Shown one piece after another: positions 49,294 through 58,040 of a stretch of 64,000 nucleotides of DNA. Within the stretch, counting starts at the first letter, position 1; every line of letters starts with the position of its first letter. The position numbers were made by a program, and so were the translations under genes. Source of the DNA: Microvirga massiliensis (GTDB taxonomy: Bacteria > Pseudomonadota > Alphaproteobacteria > Rhizobiales > Beijerinckiaceae); contig NZ_LN811356.1 of the NCBI RefSeq assembly GCF_001006805.1, positions 207,314 through 271,313 of the forward strand. Reading direction: 5' to 3'. The notes under the pieces are model-generated. The model saw only the letters and a list, made by a program, of their open reading frames with translations. It had not been told where the DNA came from and did not search any database.

Positions 49294-50991
49294 GTGGCGC
49301 TTGCACTGTCTCGTCCAGTGATGCGGATGCAGGTCTCGCCCGGCCAAGCGATGGCCGCTGGCATGATTGCTCTCTTCCTTCTGATCTTTCTCGTCGTCCC
49401 GGTCGCCACCGTCATCTATGTCGCTTTCACCGAGAAGGGGACCGGAGCCTTCACGCTTCTCAACTTCGTGGATTTCGTCCGCACGGATCTCTTCGTGCGG
49501 TCGTTCTGGAATTCCTTCTACGTCTCCGCGATGGCGGTGGTTCTCGCGTCGATCTTCGCGCTTCCGCTCGCCACCATCACGTCGCGGTTCGAGTTCCGTG
49601 GATCGGTTCTCATCCAGACGCTCGGGTTCCTGCCGCTGATCATGCCGCCTTTCGTCGGCGCGATCGCCATGCAACTGCTCTTCGGTCGTAACGGCACAGT
49701 GAACCTGCTCCTCGATGACTGGTTCGGTTTCAAGGTGCCATTCATGGAGGGGTTGAACGGCGTCGTCTTCGTGCAGGCGGTCCATTATTTCCCGTTCATT
49801 CTCGTTAATGTCTCAGCGGCCCTGAGCAATATCGACCGCTCGATGGAGGAGGCTGCGCAGAATCTGGGCTGCTCCGGCCTGCGCCTGTTCCACCGCATCG
49901 TTTTTCCGCTCGCTCTCCCGGGCTACTTCGCCGGCGCCTCCCTCGTCTTCGTTAAGGTCTTCGACGACCTCGCCACCCCGCTGCTCCTCAACGTGAAGGA
50001 TATGCTGGCGCCGCAGGCCTATCTGCGCGTCACGTCCATCGGAATCACGGATCCGATGGGCTATGTGATTGCGGTCGTCCTGATCGTGGTCTCCATCCTT
50101 GCGATGTGGGCCTCTGCGGCGGCCATGAGAGGGCGCGACTACGCGACGGTGCAGCGTGGCGGCGGTGGGCTCACCAAGAGGACGATGCGCCCTTGGGAAA
50201 CTGCCGTCGCCTATCTTGTCGTCGGCCTGATCCTCGCTCTCGTGCTGGCGCCTCATATCGGACTTCTGCTTCTGTCTTTCGCGACGATCTGGTCGTTCAG
50301 CCCCTTGCCCGACGGGTTCACGCTTGCGCATTACGCCCGCGTGTTCAGCGACAGTTCGGTCTATATCAAGAATACTCTGATCTATGCGTCGCTCGCCGGC
50401 GGGATCGACGTGGTGCTCGGAACGGCGATCGCATATCTCGTTCTGCGCACGCGCCTCCTCGGCCGGGAGTGGCTCGATTGGGCTGCTAGCGCAGCTCTTG
50501 CCGTGCCGGGCGTGGTGCTCGGGATCGGGTATCTCCGCACTTTCTATGGTGTGCAGATGCCGGATGGGAGGCCCCTCGCGACGCTCTGGATCATGATCGT
50601 GCTCGCTTTGGCCATACGGCGTCTGCCCTATGCGCTCCGTGCGTGCTATGCCGCCCTGCAGCAGATCTCGACGTCTCTCGAGGAGGCTGCGGAAAATCTC
50701 GGCGCCACGAAGACGCGGACCGTGAGACGGATCGTCGTCCCTCTGATGATGGGCGGCATCCTGGCCGGCTTCATCTCGAGCTTCGCGACCGCAGCCGTGG
50801 AGCTCTCCGCTACTCTCATGCTCGTGCAGTCGAATTCCGATGCACCGCTCGCATACGGCCTCTACGTCTTCATGCAGTCCGCGGCCGGGCGCGGACCCGG
50901 CGCCGCCCTCGGGGTCATCGCGGTTCTGCTCGTGGCGATCTGCACCCTGCTGTCTCACTTCGTCATCGAGCGAACCCGAAGGGTGAAATGA
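49294..50991 (+). CDS. Fused two-domain ABC permease, FbpB/PhnU-like
   Basis: The 565-aa product contains two permease domains in one chain, about 12 helices in all. Each has an EAA coupling loop: 'SMEEAAQNLGCSGLRLFHRI' in the first half and 'SLEEAAENLGATKTRTVRRI' in the second. This fused layout is usual for ferric-iron and 2-aminoethylphosphonate importers (FbpB, AepW-type). Start is GTG at 49294 with GGAGG about 7 nt upstream. It lies 60 bp after the binding-protein gene. Confidence 0.87.
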   Translation: MALALSRPVMRMQVSPGQAMAAGMIALFLLIFLVVPVATVIYVAFTEKGTGAFTLLNFVDFVRTDLFVRSFWNSFYVSAMAVVLASIFALPLATITSRFEFRGSVLIQTLGFLPLIMPPFVGAIAMQLLFGRNGTVNLLLDDWFGFKVPFMEGLNGVVFVQAVHYFPFILVNVSAALSNIDRSMEEAAQNLGCSGLRLFHRIVFPLALPGYFAGASLVFVKVFDDLATPLLLNVKDMLAPQAYLRVTSIGITDPMGYVIAVVLIVVSILAMWASAAAMRGRDYATVQRGGGGLTKRTMRPWETAVAYLVVGLILALVLAPHIGLLLLSFATIWSFSPLPDGFTLAHYARVFSDSSVYIKNTLIYASLAGGIDVVLGTAIAYLVLRTRLLGREWLDWAASAALAVPGVVLGIGYLRTFYGVQMPDGRPLATLWIMIVLALAIRRLPYALRACYAALQQISTSLEEAAENLGATKTRTVRRIVVPLMMGGILAGFISSFATAAVELSATLMLVQSNSDAPLAYGLYVFMQSAAGRGPGAALGVIAVLLVAICTLLSHFVIERTRRVK

Positions 50992-51119
50992 GCCATTGAG
51001 TCAGGATCGCCCGCATCACCGGAGATTGCCCGGACGTCAGATCACGGATATCGCGCGAAGTCGGACAGCGACATGCAAGGTAAGGTAACGACATGCCTCC
51101 GGACAGCGAGGAGGCCGGT

Positions 51120-52214
51120 ATGAACCAACCGGTGAGAATGCCGGGACTCGCGACGCGCGGAGCCGGCATCCGTGTCGAGAACGTGAATCTGTCCTATGGA
51201 CCCCTACACGTTCTGAAGGACATCAATCTCGAAGTACATCCCGGGGAGTTCTTTGCCTTCCTGGGCCCGTCGGGCTGCGGCAAGACAACGTTGCTGCGTC
51301 TCATAGCCGGGTTCAACCAGGCCGACACGGGACGGGTTCTGGTGAGCGGCGAAGATATTTCCGCACTCCCGCCGTGGAAGCGCGACGTCGGCATGGTTTT
51401 TCAATCATACGCCCTCTGGCCTCACATGACGGTCCGGCGCAATGTTGCCTTCGGGCTCGAGGAGCGGCGGTTGCCCCGGTCGGAGATTGCGCAGCGCGTC
51501 TCCGAATCGCTTGCCCTCGTCGGCCTCGACCAGCTTTCCGACCGCCGCCCGTCGCAACTCTCTGGCGGCCAGCAGCAACGAGTCGCTCTGGCGCGGACGA
51601 TCGCGGTTCGACCCAAGGTGCTGCTTCTCGACGAGCCCTTGTCGAATCTCGATGCGAAGCTGCGTGTTCAGGTTCGCCGCGAGCTCCGCGAACTGCAGCA
51701 GCGACTCGGGATCACGACCATCTTCGTCACGCATGATCAGGAGGAGGCGAATACGATCTGCGACCGGATCGCCGTGATGAATGATGGCATCGTGCAGCAG
51801 GTCGGTACACCGATCGAACTTTACCAGCGGCCCGCAAATCTCTTCGTGGCGGGCTTTCTCGGAACCGCCAACATCCTCGAAGGCGAGATCTCCGGCTTCG
51901 GATGCGACAAGGTCTTCCAGGCGCCCGGAGGAGTGAAGATTCCCGTCGACTCGGGAGCAGACGCAGCTCCGGGTTCGAAGCTCGCCTTCCGCCCGCAGGA
52001 TGCCTCGCTCCATGCCAAGGACGAGTCCGGTGCAATTCCCGGAGCCATCGTCAACCGGGAGTTTCTCGGCTCATCCATCCGCTACGGCGTGAAGATCGGT
52101 GGAAAGGAAATCCTGGTCGATATTCCGTTCCATAGCGGAAGCACTCTTCACGAGGTTGGCGACGCGGTCGCAGTCAAGATCGCTCCGAGTTCAGTTCTGT
52201 GGCTTGCGTCCTGA
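51120..52214 (+). CDS. ABC transporter ATPase, FbpC/PotA/PhnT type with TOBE domain
   Basis: The 364-aa ATPase has Walker A 'GPSGCGKTTLLRLIAGF', signature 'LSGGQQQRVALARTI', Walker B 'VLLLDEPLSNLDAKLR' and a switch His in 'TIFVTHDQEEA'. A C-terminal TOBE regulatory domain follows (about 270-360). It serves the fused permease encoded upstream. The ATG at 51120 ('MNQPVRMPG') is close to the family start, with GAGG about 8 nt upstream; an ATG at 51093 would add nine residues. A 128-bp gap separates it from the permease gene. Confidence 0.88.
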   Translation: MNQPVRMPGLATRGAGIRVENVNLSYGPLHVLKDINLEVHPGEFFAFLGPSGCGKTTLLRLIAGFNQADTGRVLVSGEDISALPPWKRDVGMVFQSYALWPHMTVRRNVAFGLEERRLPRSEIAQRVSESLALVGLDQLSDRRPSQLSGGQQQRVALARTIAVRPKVLLLDEPLSNLDAKLRVQVRRELRELQQRLGITTIFVTHDQEEANTICDRIAVMNDGIVQQVGTPIELYQRPANLFVAGFLGTANILEGEISGFGCDKVFQAPGGVKIPVDSGADAAPGSKLAFRPQDASLHAKDESGAIPGAIVNREFLGSSIRYGVKIGGKEILVDIPFHSGSTLHEVGDAVAVKIAPSSVLWLAS

Positions 52215-52688
52215 GCTTTCAGAACGATGTAGGACCATATCGATAGGCGAACCTCGCGTCGTGTTCATAACGGGACCAGAATTGAAGTTGCGACAACGCG
52301 TGTGGGGACATGCTGCGCAAGTTCACGAGTCCTGTCGTTCATCTGCGCGCCACACTTGAGCATCTATTGTCAAAACAGCGAGCCACCTCGTCTTTGCGAG
52401 CCGCAGGCGAAGCAATCTACCCTTCGATCAATGCGCTCCTGGATTGCTTTACTTCGTTCGCAATGACGAGGAGGGCGTGAGAAATGGAGGGGTTCGGCCG
52501 CCGATATGGAGTAGCGCTGGACCCACTTCCGTCATTGCGAGCCGGAGGCGAAGCAATCCACGAGGCGCGCGGAATGAGGGAGAGGGCGTAAGGCAAAAAC
52601 TCCCGCACGATCAGCGCGCCGGAGTCTCTCCAAGGACGATGCAGGCTCGGGGTTCATTCCCCTGCAAGGTTCGGCTATCGATCCCCGC
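52215..52688. repeat. Gene-free region with two palindromic repeat copies
   Basis: No gene is visible. A full copy of the ~80-bp palindromic element lies at about 52388-52469 and a half copy at 52530-52560. They separate the transporter operon from the HAD phosphatase gene, so the latter probably has its own promoter. Confidence 0.65.
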
Positions 52689-53372
52689 ATGAACGCACCA
52701 CGAAAGGGCTCGCTCAGGGCCCTCATCTTCGACATGGACGGGACGCTGACCGATAGCGATCCGATCCACCGCCTCGCCTTCGAGAAGGCACTCGCACCCT
52801 ATGGCCAGGCCATGCCGGAGGAAGAGTACCTCAGGATGATCTCCGGTCGGACGAATGCCGAGATCGGACGCATCCTGTTTCCGGACTCGCCCGAGGCACA
52901 CCACCTCGCATTCGCCCGCGAGAAGGAGCAACTCTTCCGCAATCTGGCCAACATGCTTCTGCCATTGAGCGGCCTCGTCGGACTGCTCGACCGGGCCCGC
53001 GACCGGGGCCTGCTCCTGGCGATGGTCACGAATGCTCCGCGCGAAAACGCCGAGCACATGCTCGAAGCCCTTGGTCTAGAGCAACGCTTCTCCACCGTCG
53101 TGCTAGGCGAGGAGTCGCCTCGTCCCAAGCCGGACCCGCTGCCTTACAGGATAGCACTCGAGCGTCTCGGTATCGACGCGCCTGAAGCGGTCGCCTTCGA
53201 GGACTCGGTGCCCGGTGTCAGGTCGGCGACTGGAGCTGGTCTATTCACCTTCGGCGTCATGACCACCCAACCGGCGTCGGTGCTGACAGAAGCCGGCGCT
53301 CGGGAGGTCATCCAGGATTACGAAGATCCTGTCCTTCTGGAATATCTCAGGATAGCCCTGTCAGAGCTGTGA
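52689..53372 (+). CDS. HAD-superfamily phosphatase, beta-phosphoglucomutase/PGP-like
   Basis: The 227-aa product has the HAD motifs: motif I 'IFDMDGTLTDSD' with the nucleophile Asp, motif II in 'LAMVTNAPRENAE', the Lys of motif III in 'PRPKPDPLPY', and motif IV 'FEDSVPGVRSATGAG'. It has a helical cap (subfamily IA). The motif I sequence is DMDGT, not the DWAGT of phosphonoacetaldehyde hydrolase PhnX, so it is a general phosphatase or mutase rather than phosphonatase. Its place after two phosphonate-type importers is suggestive only. An rho-independent-like hairpin follows. Confidence 0.85.
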   Translation: MNAPRKGSLRALIFDMDGTLTDSDPIHRLAFEKALAPYGQAMPEEEYLRMISGRTNAEIGRILFPDSPEAHHLAFAREKEQLFRNLANMLLPLSGLVGLLDRARDRGLLLAMVTNAPRENAEHMLEALGLEQRFSTVVLGEESPRPKPDPLPYRIALERLGIDAPEAVAFEDSVPGVRSATGAGLFTFGVMTTQPASVLTEAGAREVIQDYEDPVLLEYLRIALSEL

Positions 53373-53397
53373 GATCGCGTGGGCTCCGGGAAAGCAA

Positions 53398-53426
53398 GAC
53401 TGTGCCCGATTTGGACGGGCGCAGTC
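53398..53426. terminator. Bidirectional terminator hairpin between the HAD gene and the NepR-like gene
   Basis: GACTGTGCCCG pairs with CGGGCGCAGTC (one G-T wobble) around a 7-nt loop, 25 bp after the HAD stop and 20 bp before the stop of the convergent small gene. Confidence 0.65.
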
Positions 53427-53446
53427 CCGAACCTTCAGAAGCCTGA

Positions 53447-53614
53447 TCAGGACTCTGCGAAACGCCGTGCCAACTGCTCGAGGCGGTCCGGAATGGGCTC
53501 CTCCATCAGGTCCTGGTAATAGGACCGAAGCTGATGCCCGATTTGGCCGAGAAGAACGACCCTCGCAATAGGGACGGCAATGACGCGTATCTTGGGCAAT
53601 TCGGGTGAGGACAT
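53447..53614 (-). CDS. NepR-like anti-sigma factor, orphan
   Basis: A 55-aa gene missed by length-based calling. The product reads '...IGHQLRSYYQDLMEEPIPDR...' then 'LEQLARRFAES'. This matches the NepR core: a first helix with 'IG..LR..Y', the E-P-[IV]-P-[DE]-R turn, and a second amphipathic helix. NepR binds and silences the EcfG sigma factor until phosphorylated PhyR removes it. Normally nepR lies beside ecfG and phyR; here neither neighbour is present, so this is a stand-alone paralogue. Start ATG at 53614. EcfG-type promoter matches occur elsewhere in the window. Confidence 0.8.
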   Translation of the reverse strand: MSSPELPKIRVIAVPIARVVLLGQIGHQLRSYYQDLMEEPIPDRLEQLARRFAES

Positions 53615-53900
53615 AGTCGGCTCTGGGTTCTAACCAATCTGGTCGTGTCATTTACGCGGGACTGGCTCGAAAGTTTCACCGTGGCGGTAAGAGCGTGGCA
53701 GGTTTGTGCGCCACGTCACACATGAGGCGATGGAACGGCATGACCGGCGGGCATACGTCCAATCAGAGCGCCTTCACGGGGAGGGCAAGTCCCTCGGCGG
53801 CCGGTCAGCGGCTCGCCCCATCTTGCCGGGCAGGGGCCAGTGACGCAAAGGTGCGGCCGAGTCTCCGACCCGCTCCCCAGTTCACCCGCTGCGAGGATCC

Positions 53901-54608
53901 ATGATCGATCTCTACTACTGGACCACACCGAACGGCCACAAGGTCACGATGCTCCTGGAGGAGACCGGGATTCCATACCGGATCATTCCCGTGAACATCG
54001 GCAAGGGCGAGCAGTTCGATCCAGAATTCCTGCGCATCTCGCCGAACAACCGCATACCGGCGATGGTGGATCACGAACCGCCGGGTGGTGGCTCTCCCCT
54101 GTCGCTGTTCGAATCGGGCGCGATTCTCCTCTACCTCGCCGAGAAGACCGGACGGTTCATTCCATCGGAGATACGTGGCCGTGCGGAAGTCCTTCAGTGG
54201 CTGTTCTGGCAGATGGGCGGGCTCGGGCCGATGGCGGGCCAGAACGGCCATTTCAACATCTATGCGCCCGAGAAGGTGCCCTATGCCATTGATCGCTACA
54301 CGAAAGAGACCAATCGCCTCTATGGCGTCCTGGACAAGCGCCTAGCCGATCGCGAATTCGTCGCGGGCGAGTACTCGATCGCTGACATGGCCTCCTATCC
54401 CTGGATCGTGCCCCATAAGGCGCACGGGCAGGATCTGGACGAGTTCCCCCATCTGAAGCGCTGGTTCGAGACCATCAGGGCGCGGCCGGCGACGGAGCGC
54501 GCCTATGCAAGAGCGAAGGAAATCAATCCTCAATCAGGCCAGCCCATGACAGATGAAGAGAAGAAGGTGCTCTTCGGCCAGACGGCAGCGACGGTCGGCC
54601 GCTCATAG
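53901..54608 (+). CDS. Glutathione S-transferase family disulfide oxidoreductase (YfcG/Nu class)
   Basis: The 235-aa product has an N-terminal thioredoxin-like GST domain ('MIDLYYWTTPNGHKVTMLLE', 'PNNRIPAMVDH', 'LFESGAILLYLAEKTGRFIP'). A C-terminal helical domain follows with 'QWLFWQMGGLGPMAGQNGHF' and 'EYSIADMASYPWIVPH'. These blocks are characteristic of YfcG/YghU-like GSTs, which reduce disulfides and peroxides with two bound glutathiones and use Thr/Asn rather than a catalytic Cys. It is divergent from nepR and convergent with the DMT exporter. Confidence 0.9.
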   Translation: MIDLYYWTTPNGHKVTMLLEETGIPYRIIPVNIGKGEQFDPEFLRISPNNRIPAMVDHEPPGGGSPLSLFESGAILLYLAEKTGRFIPSEIRGRAEVLQWLFWQMGGLGPMAGQNGHFNIYAPEKVPYAIDRYTKETNRLYGVLDKRLADREFVAGEYSIADMASYPWIVPHKAHGQDLDEFPHLKRWFETIRARPATERAYARAKEINPQSGQPMTDEEKKVLFGQTAATVGRS

Positions 54609-54655
54609 AAGGCTCAACGCTGCTTGGCGACGCCGGGCAGCGAGTCCGCGGCTCT

Positions 54656-55633
54656 TCAGCGAGGCTCCGGACGGGCACGAAGCCGCTCGCGATGGGCCGA
54701 GTAGAGGCTGCTCGCGATGATCACGCCGGCCCCTAGCCAGGTCCAGTGATCCGGAATGGCGCCGAAGACGACATAGCCGAGCAGAGTCGCCCAGAGGATC
54801 TGGGAATAGGCAAAAGGCGCGAGCACGGATGCGCCGGCGTAGCGAAAGGCGATGACGACGATCCAGTGACCAGCCGTCGAGGACGCGCCGACGAAGGTGC
54901 CGAGGAGAATCTCCCACCAGCCCGGCGTCTTCCAGAAGAAGGGCACAAGCAGCGTCAGGCAGGCGAAGCCCACCAAAGCCGAATAGGTCATCGTGGTCCT
55001 CGCATCATCCAACGCGCTCGTCCGGCGCGTGGCCACGAGAGCAATGGCCCAACAGAAGGAGGAGAGGATCGGCAGGATCGCGCCGGGATGGAAGGCCCCT
55101 GTCCCGGGCCGGACGATGATCAGGACGCCCAGGAGGCCGATCACGGCCGCGGTCCAGCGGCGCCAGCCGACCGTCTCCCCGAGGAAGGGGATCGACAGCG
55201 CGGTCACGAAGATCGGCGAGACGAAGGTGATCGCAAGGGCTTCGGCGACAGGCAGAACCTGCAGCGCGCTGATGAACAGAATGGCCGAACCGACGAGGCC
55301 GAGCCCACGGATGACCTGCAGGCCCGGCCGTTTCGACGTGAAGGGGTTGAGCTGGCGGAATCGGAGCGCCGCCAGAAACATGATGAGCGCGAAAACGGCG
55401 AAGCGCAGCCAAGCGACCTGGATGACCGGAAGCGTGCCCGTCAGATATTTCACCGTCACGTCCGATGCCGCGAGAAAGACGGTGGAGGCCAGGACGAGCA
55501 GGATTCCCTTGACGGGGCGGTCGAGGTGCCCCGTGGCAGGCGCCGTATTGGCAGGCGACCTCAGGGGCACGTCGTCTTTGGTGCGGAGCACGGCGGCCCT
55601 CGAAGCAGAAGAGTGAGGCGTGGTCTGTATCAC
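54656..55633 (-). CDS. EamA/RhaT-family (DMT superfamily) transporter
   Basis: The 325-aa product has ten predicted helices as two EamA repeats (about 40-170 and 185-310). The N-terminal ~40 residues are polar. Blocks such as 'IFISALQVLPVAEALAITFVSPIFVTALS' and 'APFAYSQILWATLLGYVVFG' are typical of the S-adenosylmethionine/carboxylate-like DMT exporters in Rhizobiales. Substrate is unknown. It stands alone. Confidence 0.85.
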   Translation of the reverse strand: MIQTTPHSSASRAAVLRTKDDVPLRSPANTAPATGHLDRPVKGILLVLASTVFLAASDVTVKYLTGTLPVIQVAWLRFAVFALIMFLAALRFRQLNPFTSKRPGLQVIRGLGLVGSAILFISALQVLPVAEALAITFVSPIFVTALSIPFLGETVGWRRWTAAVIGLLGVLIIVRPGTGAFHPGAILPILSSFCWAIALVATRRTSALDDARTTMTYSALVGFACLTLLVPFFWKTPGWWEILLGTFVGASSTAGHWIVVIAFRYAGASVLAPFAYSQILWATLLGYVVFGAIPDHWTWLGAGVIIASSLYSAHRERLRARPEPR

Positions 55634-56071
55634 CCTCTGTGCCGCGACTCACCGTCTCGAGTGCACAGCTGCCATGTCGGATTTGCGCGCCGGATCGGCG
55701 GGCCATGAGCTCGGGCGGCGCTTCCGCCGCCCGCCTCGACTGCGCGAGAATCCATGCTGCTGGGAGTCGGTCGAGCCGAAAAGAGCCGGGTAACTAAAGC
55801 GCAAGGGCGATCACGTAAGGACATAGCCAGTCACGGCGAGACCATTTCCTTTCGGAAAGCACTCCCTTTGCCGTGGTCAGGCCCCGGCCGCGGGTGCTTG
55901 CGCGGTCGTGGGCCGCCCCCAACGAGATCATATCGGTTCGGGAGGGGGAGCCCATGTCTTCAAGGCGGGCCGCCAGCCATTGCTACGCCCGCGCGGTGAA
56001 GCAGGCAGGGCGCTTCGAACATGCATGGCGATGCCGGGCGCTCGCACGCCCGGCAAAGCGCATTTGGAGCT
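55634..56071. other. Intergenic region
   Basis: I see no gene, repeat or RNA in this stretch. It separates the transporter gene from fghA, both on the minus strand, and must hold the transporter promoter. Confidence 0.4.
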
Positions 56072-56917
56072 TCAGCGCCCGAGCCTCTGCGCATGCCAGC
56101 GCAGGTGATCCTCCATGAAAGTCGCGATGAAGAAGTAGGAGTGGTCGTAACCCTCCTGGCGACGCAGGGAGAGCGGAATCGAGGCGCGAGCGCAGGCCGC
56201 TTCCAGGAGCTCGGGCTTGAGCTGCGTCGTCAGGAACGGATCGGCCATGCCCTGATCGACGAGAAGCTCGGGGATACGGTAGCCATCCTCGATCAGGGCG
56301 CAGGAATCGAATTTCCGCCAGGCTTCGCGATCCGGGCCGAGATAGCCGCTCAGCGCCTTCTCGCCCCAGGGGCAATTCATGGGCGAGGCGATCGGTGCGA
56401 AAGCCGACACGGCGCCGAAGCGTCCGGGATTTCGGAGCGCGATCGTGATCGCGCCGTGGCCGCCCATAGAGTGTCCCATAATCCCCTGCCGCGCCGGATC
56501 GGCGGGCAGTTCCGCCTCGACGAGGCGTGACAACTCGCGCTCGATATAGGATTGCATGCGGTAGTGACGCGACCATGGGCTTTGCGTCGCGTCGACATAG
56601 AAGCCAGCGCCGAGGCCGAAATCATAGGCTCCTTCCGGATCGTCGGGGACACCCTCGCCACGCGGGCTCGTATCCGGGGCAATCACCATCAGACCGAGTT
56701 CTGCGGCAACGCGTTGCGCACCCGCCTTGATGGTGAAGTTCTCCTCCGTGCATGTGAGCCCGGAGAGGAACCACACGACGGGCACTTTGCCGCTCGCTGC
56801 CTGCGGAGGTACAAAGGCGGAAAAACGCATCGGCGTTCCCGTCTCCGAGGAATCATGGCGATAGACGAACTGGGTGCCGCCGAAGCACTGCGCTCGGGAA
56901 ACGACATCGAGAGCCAT
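56072..56917 (-). CDS. fghA: S-formylglutathione hydrolase
   Basis: The 281-aa alpha/beta hydrolase splits S-formylglutathione into formate and glutathione. The catalytic triad is visible: S150 in 'GHSMGGHGA', D226 in 'DQGMADPF' and H259 in 'GYDHSYFF'. 'WFLSGLTCTEENF' and 'DTSPRG' are family hallmarks. It begins 10 bp after frmA on the same strand, giving the two-step glutathione-dependent formaldehyde oxidation pathway in one operon. Confidence 0.95.
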   Translation of the reverse strand: MALDVVSRAQCFGGTQFVYRHDSSETGTPMRFSAFVPPQAASGKVPVVWFLSGLTCTEENFTIKAGAQRVAAELGLMVIAPDTSPRGEGVPDDPEGAYDFGLGAGFYVDATQSPWSRHYRMQSYIERELSRLVEAELPADPARQGIMGHSMGGHGAITIALRNPGRFGAVSAFAPIASPMNCPWGEKALSGYLGPDREAWRKFDSCALIEDGYRIPELLVDQGMADPFLTTQLKPELLEAACARASIPLSLRRQEGYDHSYFFIATFMEDHLRWHAQRLGR

Positions 56918-56927
56918 TGAGCACTCC

Positions 56928-58040
56928 TCAGTACATGATCACGGAACGGATCGACTTGCCCTCGTGCATGAGATCGAAGGCCGTGTTGATCTCCTCGAGC
57001 GGCATCGTGTGGGTGATCAGATCATCGATGTTGATCTTTCCCTCCATGTACCAGTCGACGATCTTCGGCACGTCGGTCCGGCCTCTGGCCCCGCCGAAGG
57101 CTGTTCCCTTCCACACGCGCCCGGTGACGAGCTGGAATGGACGCGTCGCAATCTCCTTGCCGGCCTCGGCCACGCCGATGATGATGCTCTCGCCCCAGCC
57201 GCGATGGCAGCATTCGAGAGCCTGCCGCATAACGTTCACGTTGCCGGTGGCATCGAAGGAGAAATCGGCACCGCCGCCCGTGAGGTCGACGATCGCCTGC
57301 ACGACCTTGTCGTGGCCGACCTCGGCCGGGTTGACGAAATGCGTCATGCCGAATTTCTCGGCCATGGCCCGCTTGGCGGGATTGAGATCGATTCCGATGA
57401 TCTTGTCGGCGCCGACCATGCGGGCGCCCTGGATGACGTTGAGCCCGATGCCGCCGAGGCCGAAGACGGCGACATTGGCGCCGGGCCACACCTTCGCGGT
57501 GTAGAGCACGGCGCCGATGCCGGTTGTGACTCCGCAGCCGATGTAGCAGATCTTGTCGAACGGGGCGTCCTCGCGAATCTTGGCGAGCGCAATCTCCGGC
57601 AGCACGGTGAAATTCGCGAAGGTCGAGCAGCCCATATAGTGGAACACCTGCGCGTCATCGCAGCGGAACCGGCTGGTGCCGTCCGGCATCACGCCCTTGC
57701 CTTGGGTTGTCCGAATGGCGGTGCAGAGATTGGAACGCCGCGAGAGGCAGGTTTTGCAGTTGCGGCATTCCGGCGTGTAGAGCGGGATCACGTGGTCGCT
57801 GGGCTTGAGGGTCGTCACGCCCGGTCCGACCTCGCGCACGATGCCGGCGCCTTCGTGGCCGAGGATCGCAGGGAACAAACCTTCCGGATCGGCACCCGAG
57901 AGCGTGTAGGCATCCGTATGGCAGACACCCGTCGCCATGATCTCGACGAGCACCTCGCCGACCTTCGGGCCTTCGAGTTCGATCGTTTCGATCGTCAGGG
58001 GCTCGCCTGCCTTCCAGGCCACGGCTGCACGTGTCTGCAT
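56928..58040 (-). CDS. frmA: S-(hydroxymethyl)glutathione dehydrogenase, class III alcohol dehydrogenase
   Basis: The 370-aa zinc alcohol dehydrogenase oxidises S-hydroxymethylglutathione with NAD to S-formylglutathione. Catalytic zinc ligands are C40 ('GVCHTDAYTLSG') and H62-E63 ('GHEGAG'). The structural zinc site is C92/C95/C98/C106. 'GLGGIGLNVIQGARMVGA' is the NAD-binding fold. The class III signature 'GVTTGIGAVLYTAKV' and full length support the call. It is the first gene of frmA-fghA. Formaldehyde from methylglycine oxidation (3.1-5.6 kb) would be one source of substrate. Confidence 0.96.
   Translation of the reverse strand: MQTRAAVAWKAGEPLTIETIELEGPKVGEVLVEIMATGVCHTDAYTLSGADPEGLFPAILGHEGAGIVREVGPGVTTLKPSDHVIPLYTPECRNCKTCLSRRSNLCTAIRTTQGKGVMPDGTSRFRCDDAQVFHYMGCSTFANFTVLPEIALAKIREDAPFDKICYIGCGVTTGIGAVLYTAKVWPGANVAVFGLGGIGLNVIQGARMVGADKIIGIDLNPAKRAMAEKFGMTHFVNPAEVGHDKVVQAIVDLTGGGADFSFDATGNVNVMRQALECCHRGWGESIIIGVAEAGKEIATRPFQLVTGRVWKGTAFGGARGRTDVPKIVDWYMEGKINIDDLITHTMPLEEINTAFDLMHEGKSIRSVIMY

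Noticed and set aside
52689..53372. HAD enzyme as phosphonoacetaldehyde hydrolase (PhnX) because of its place after phosphonate importers
   Set aside because: Motif I is DMDGT, and the PhnX-specific motif I is not present; it is also separated from the importers by repeats.
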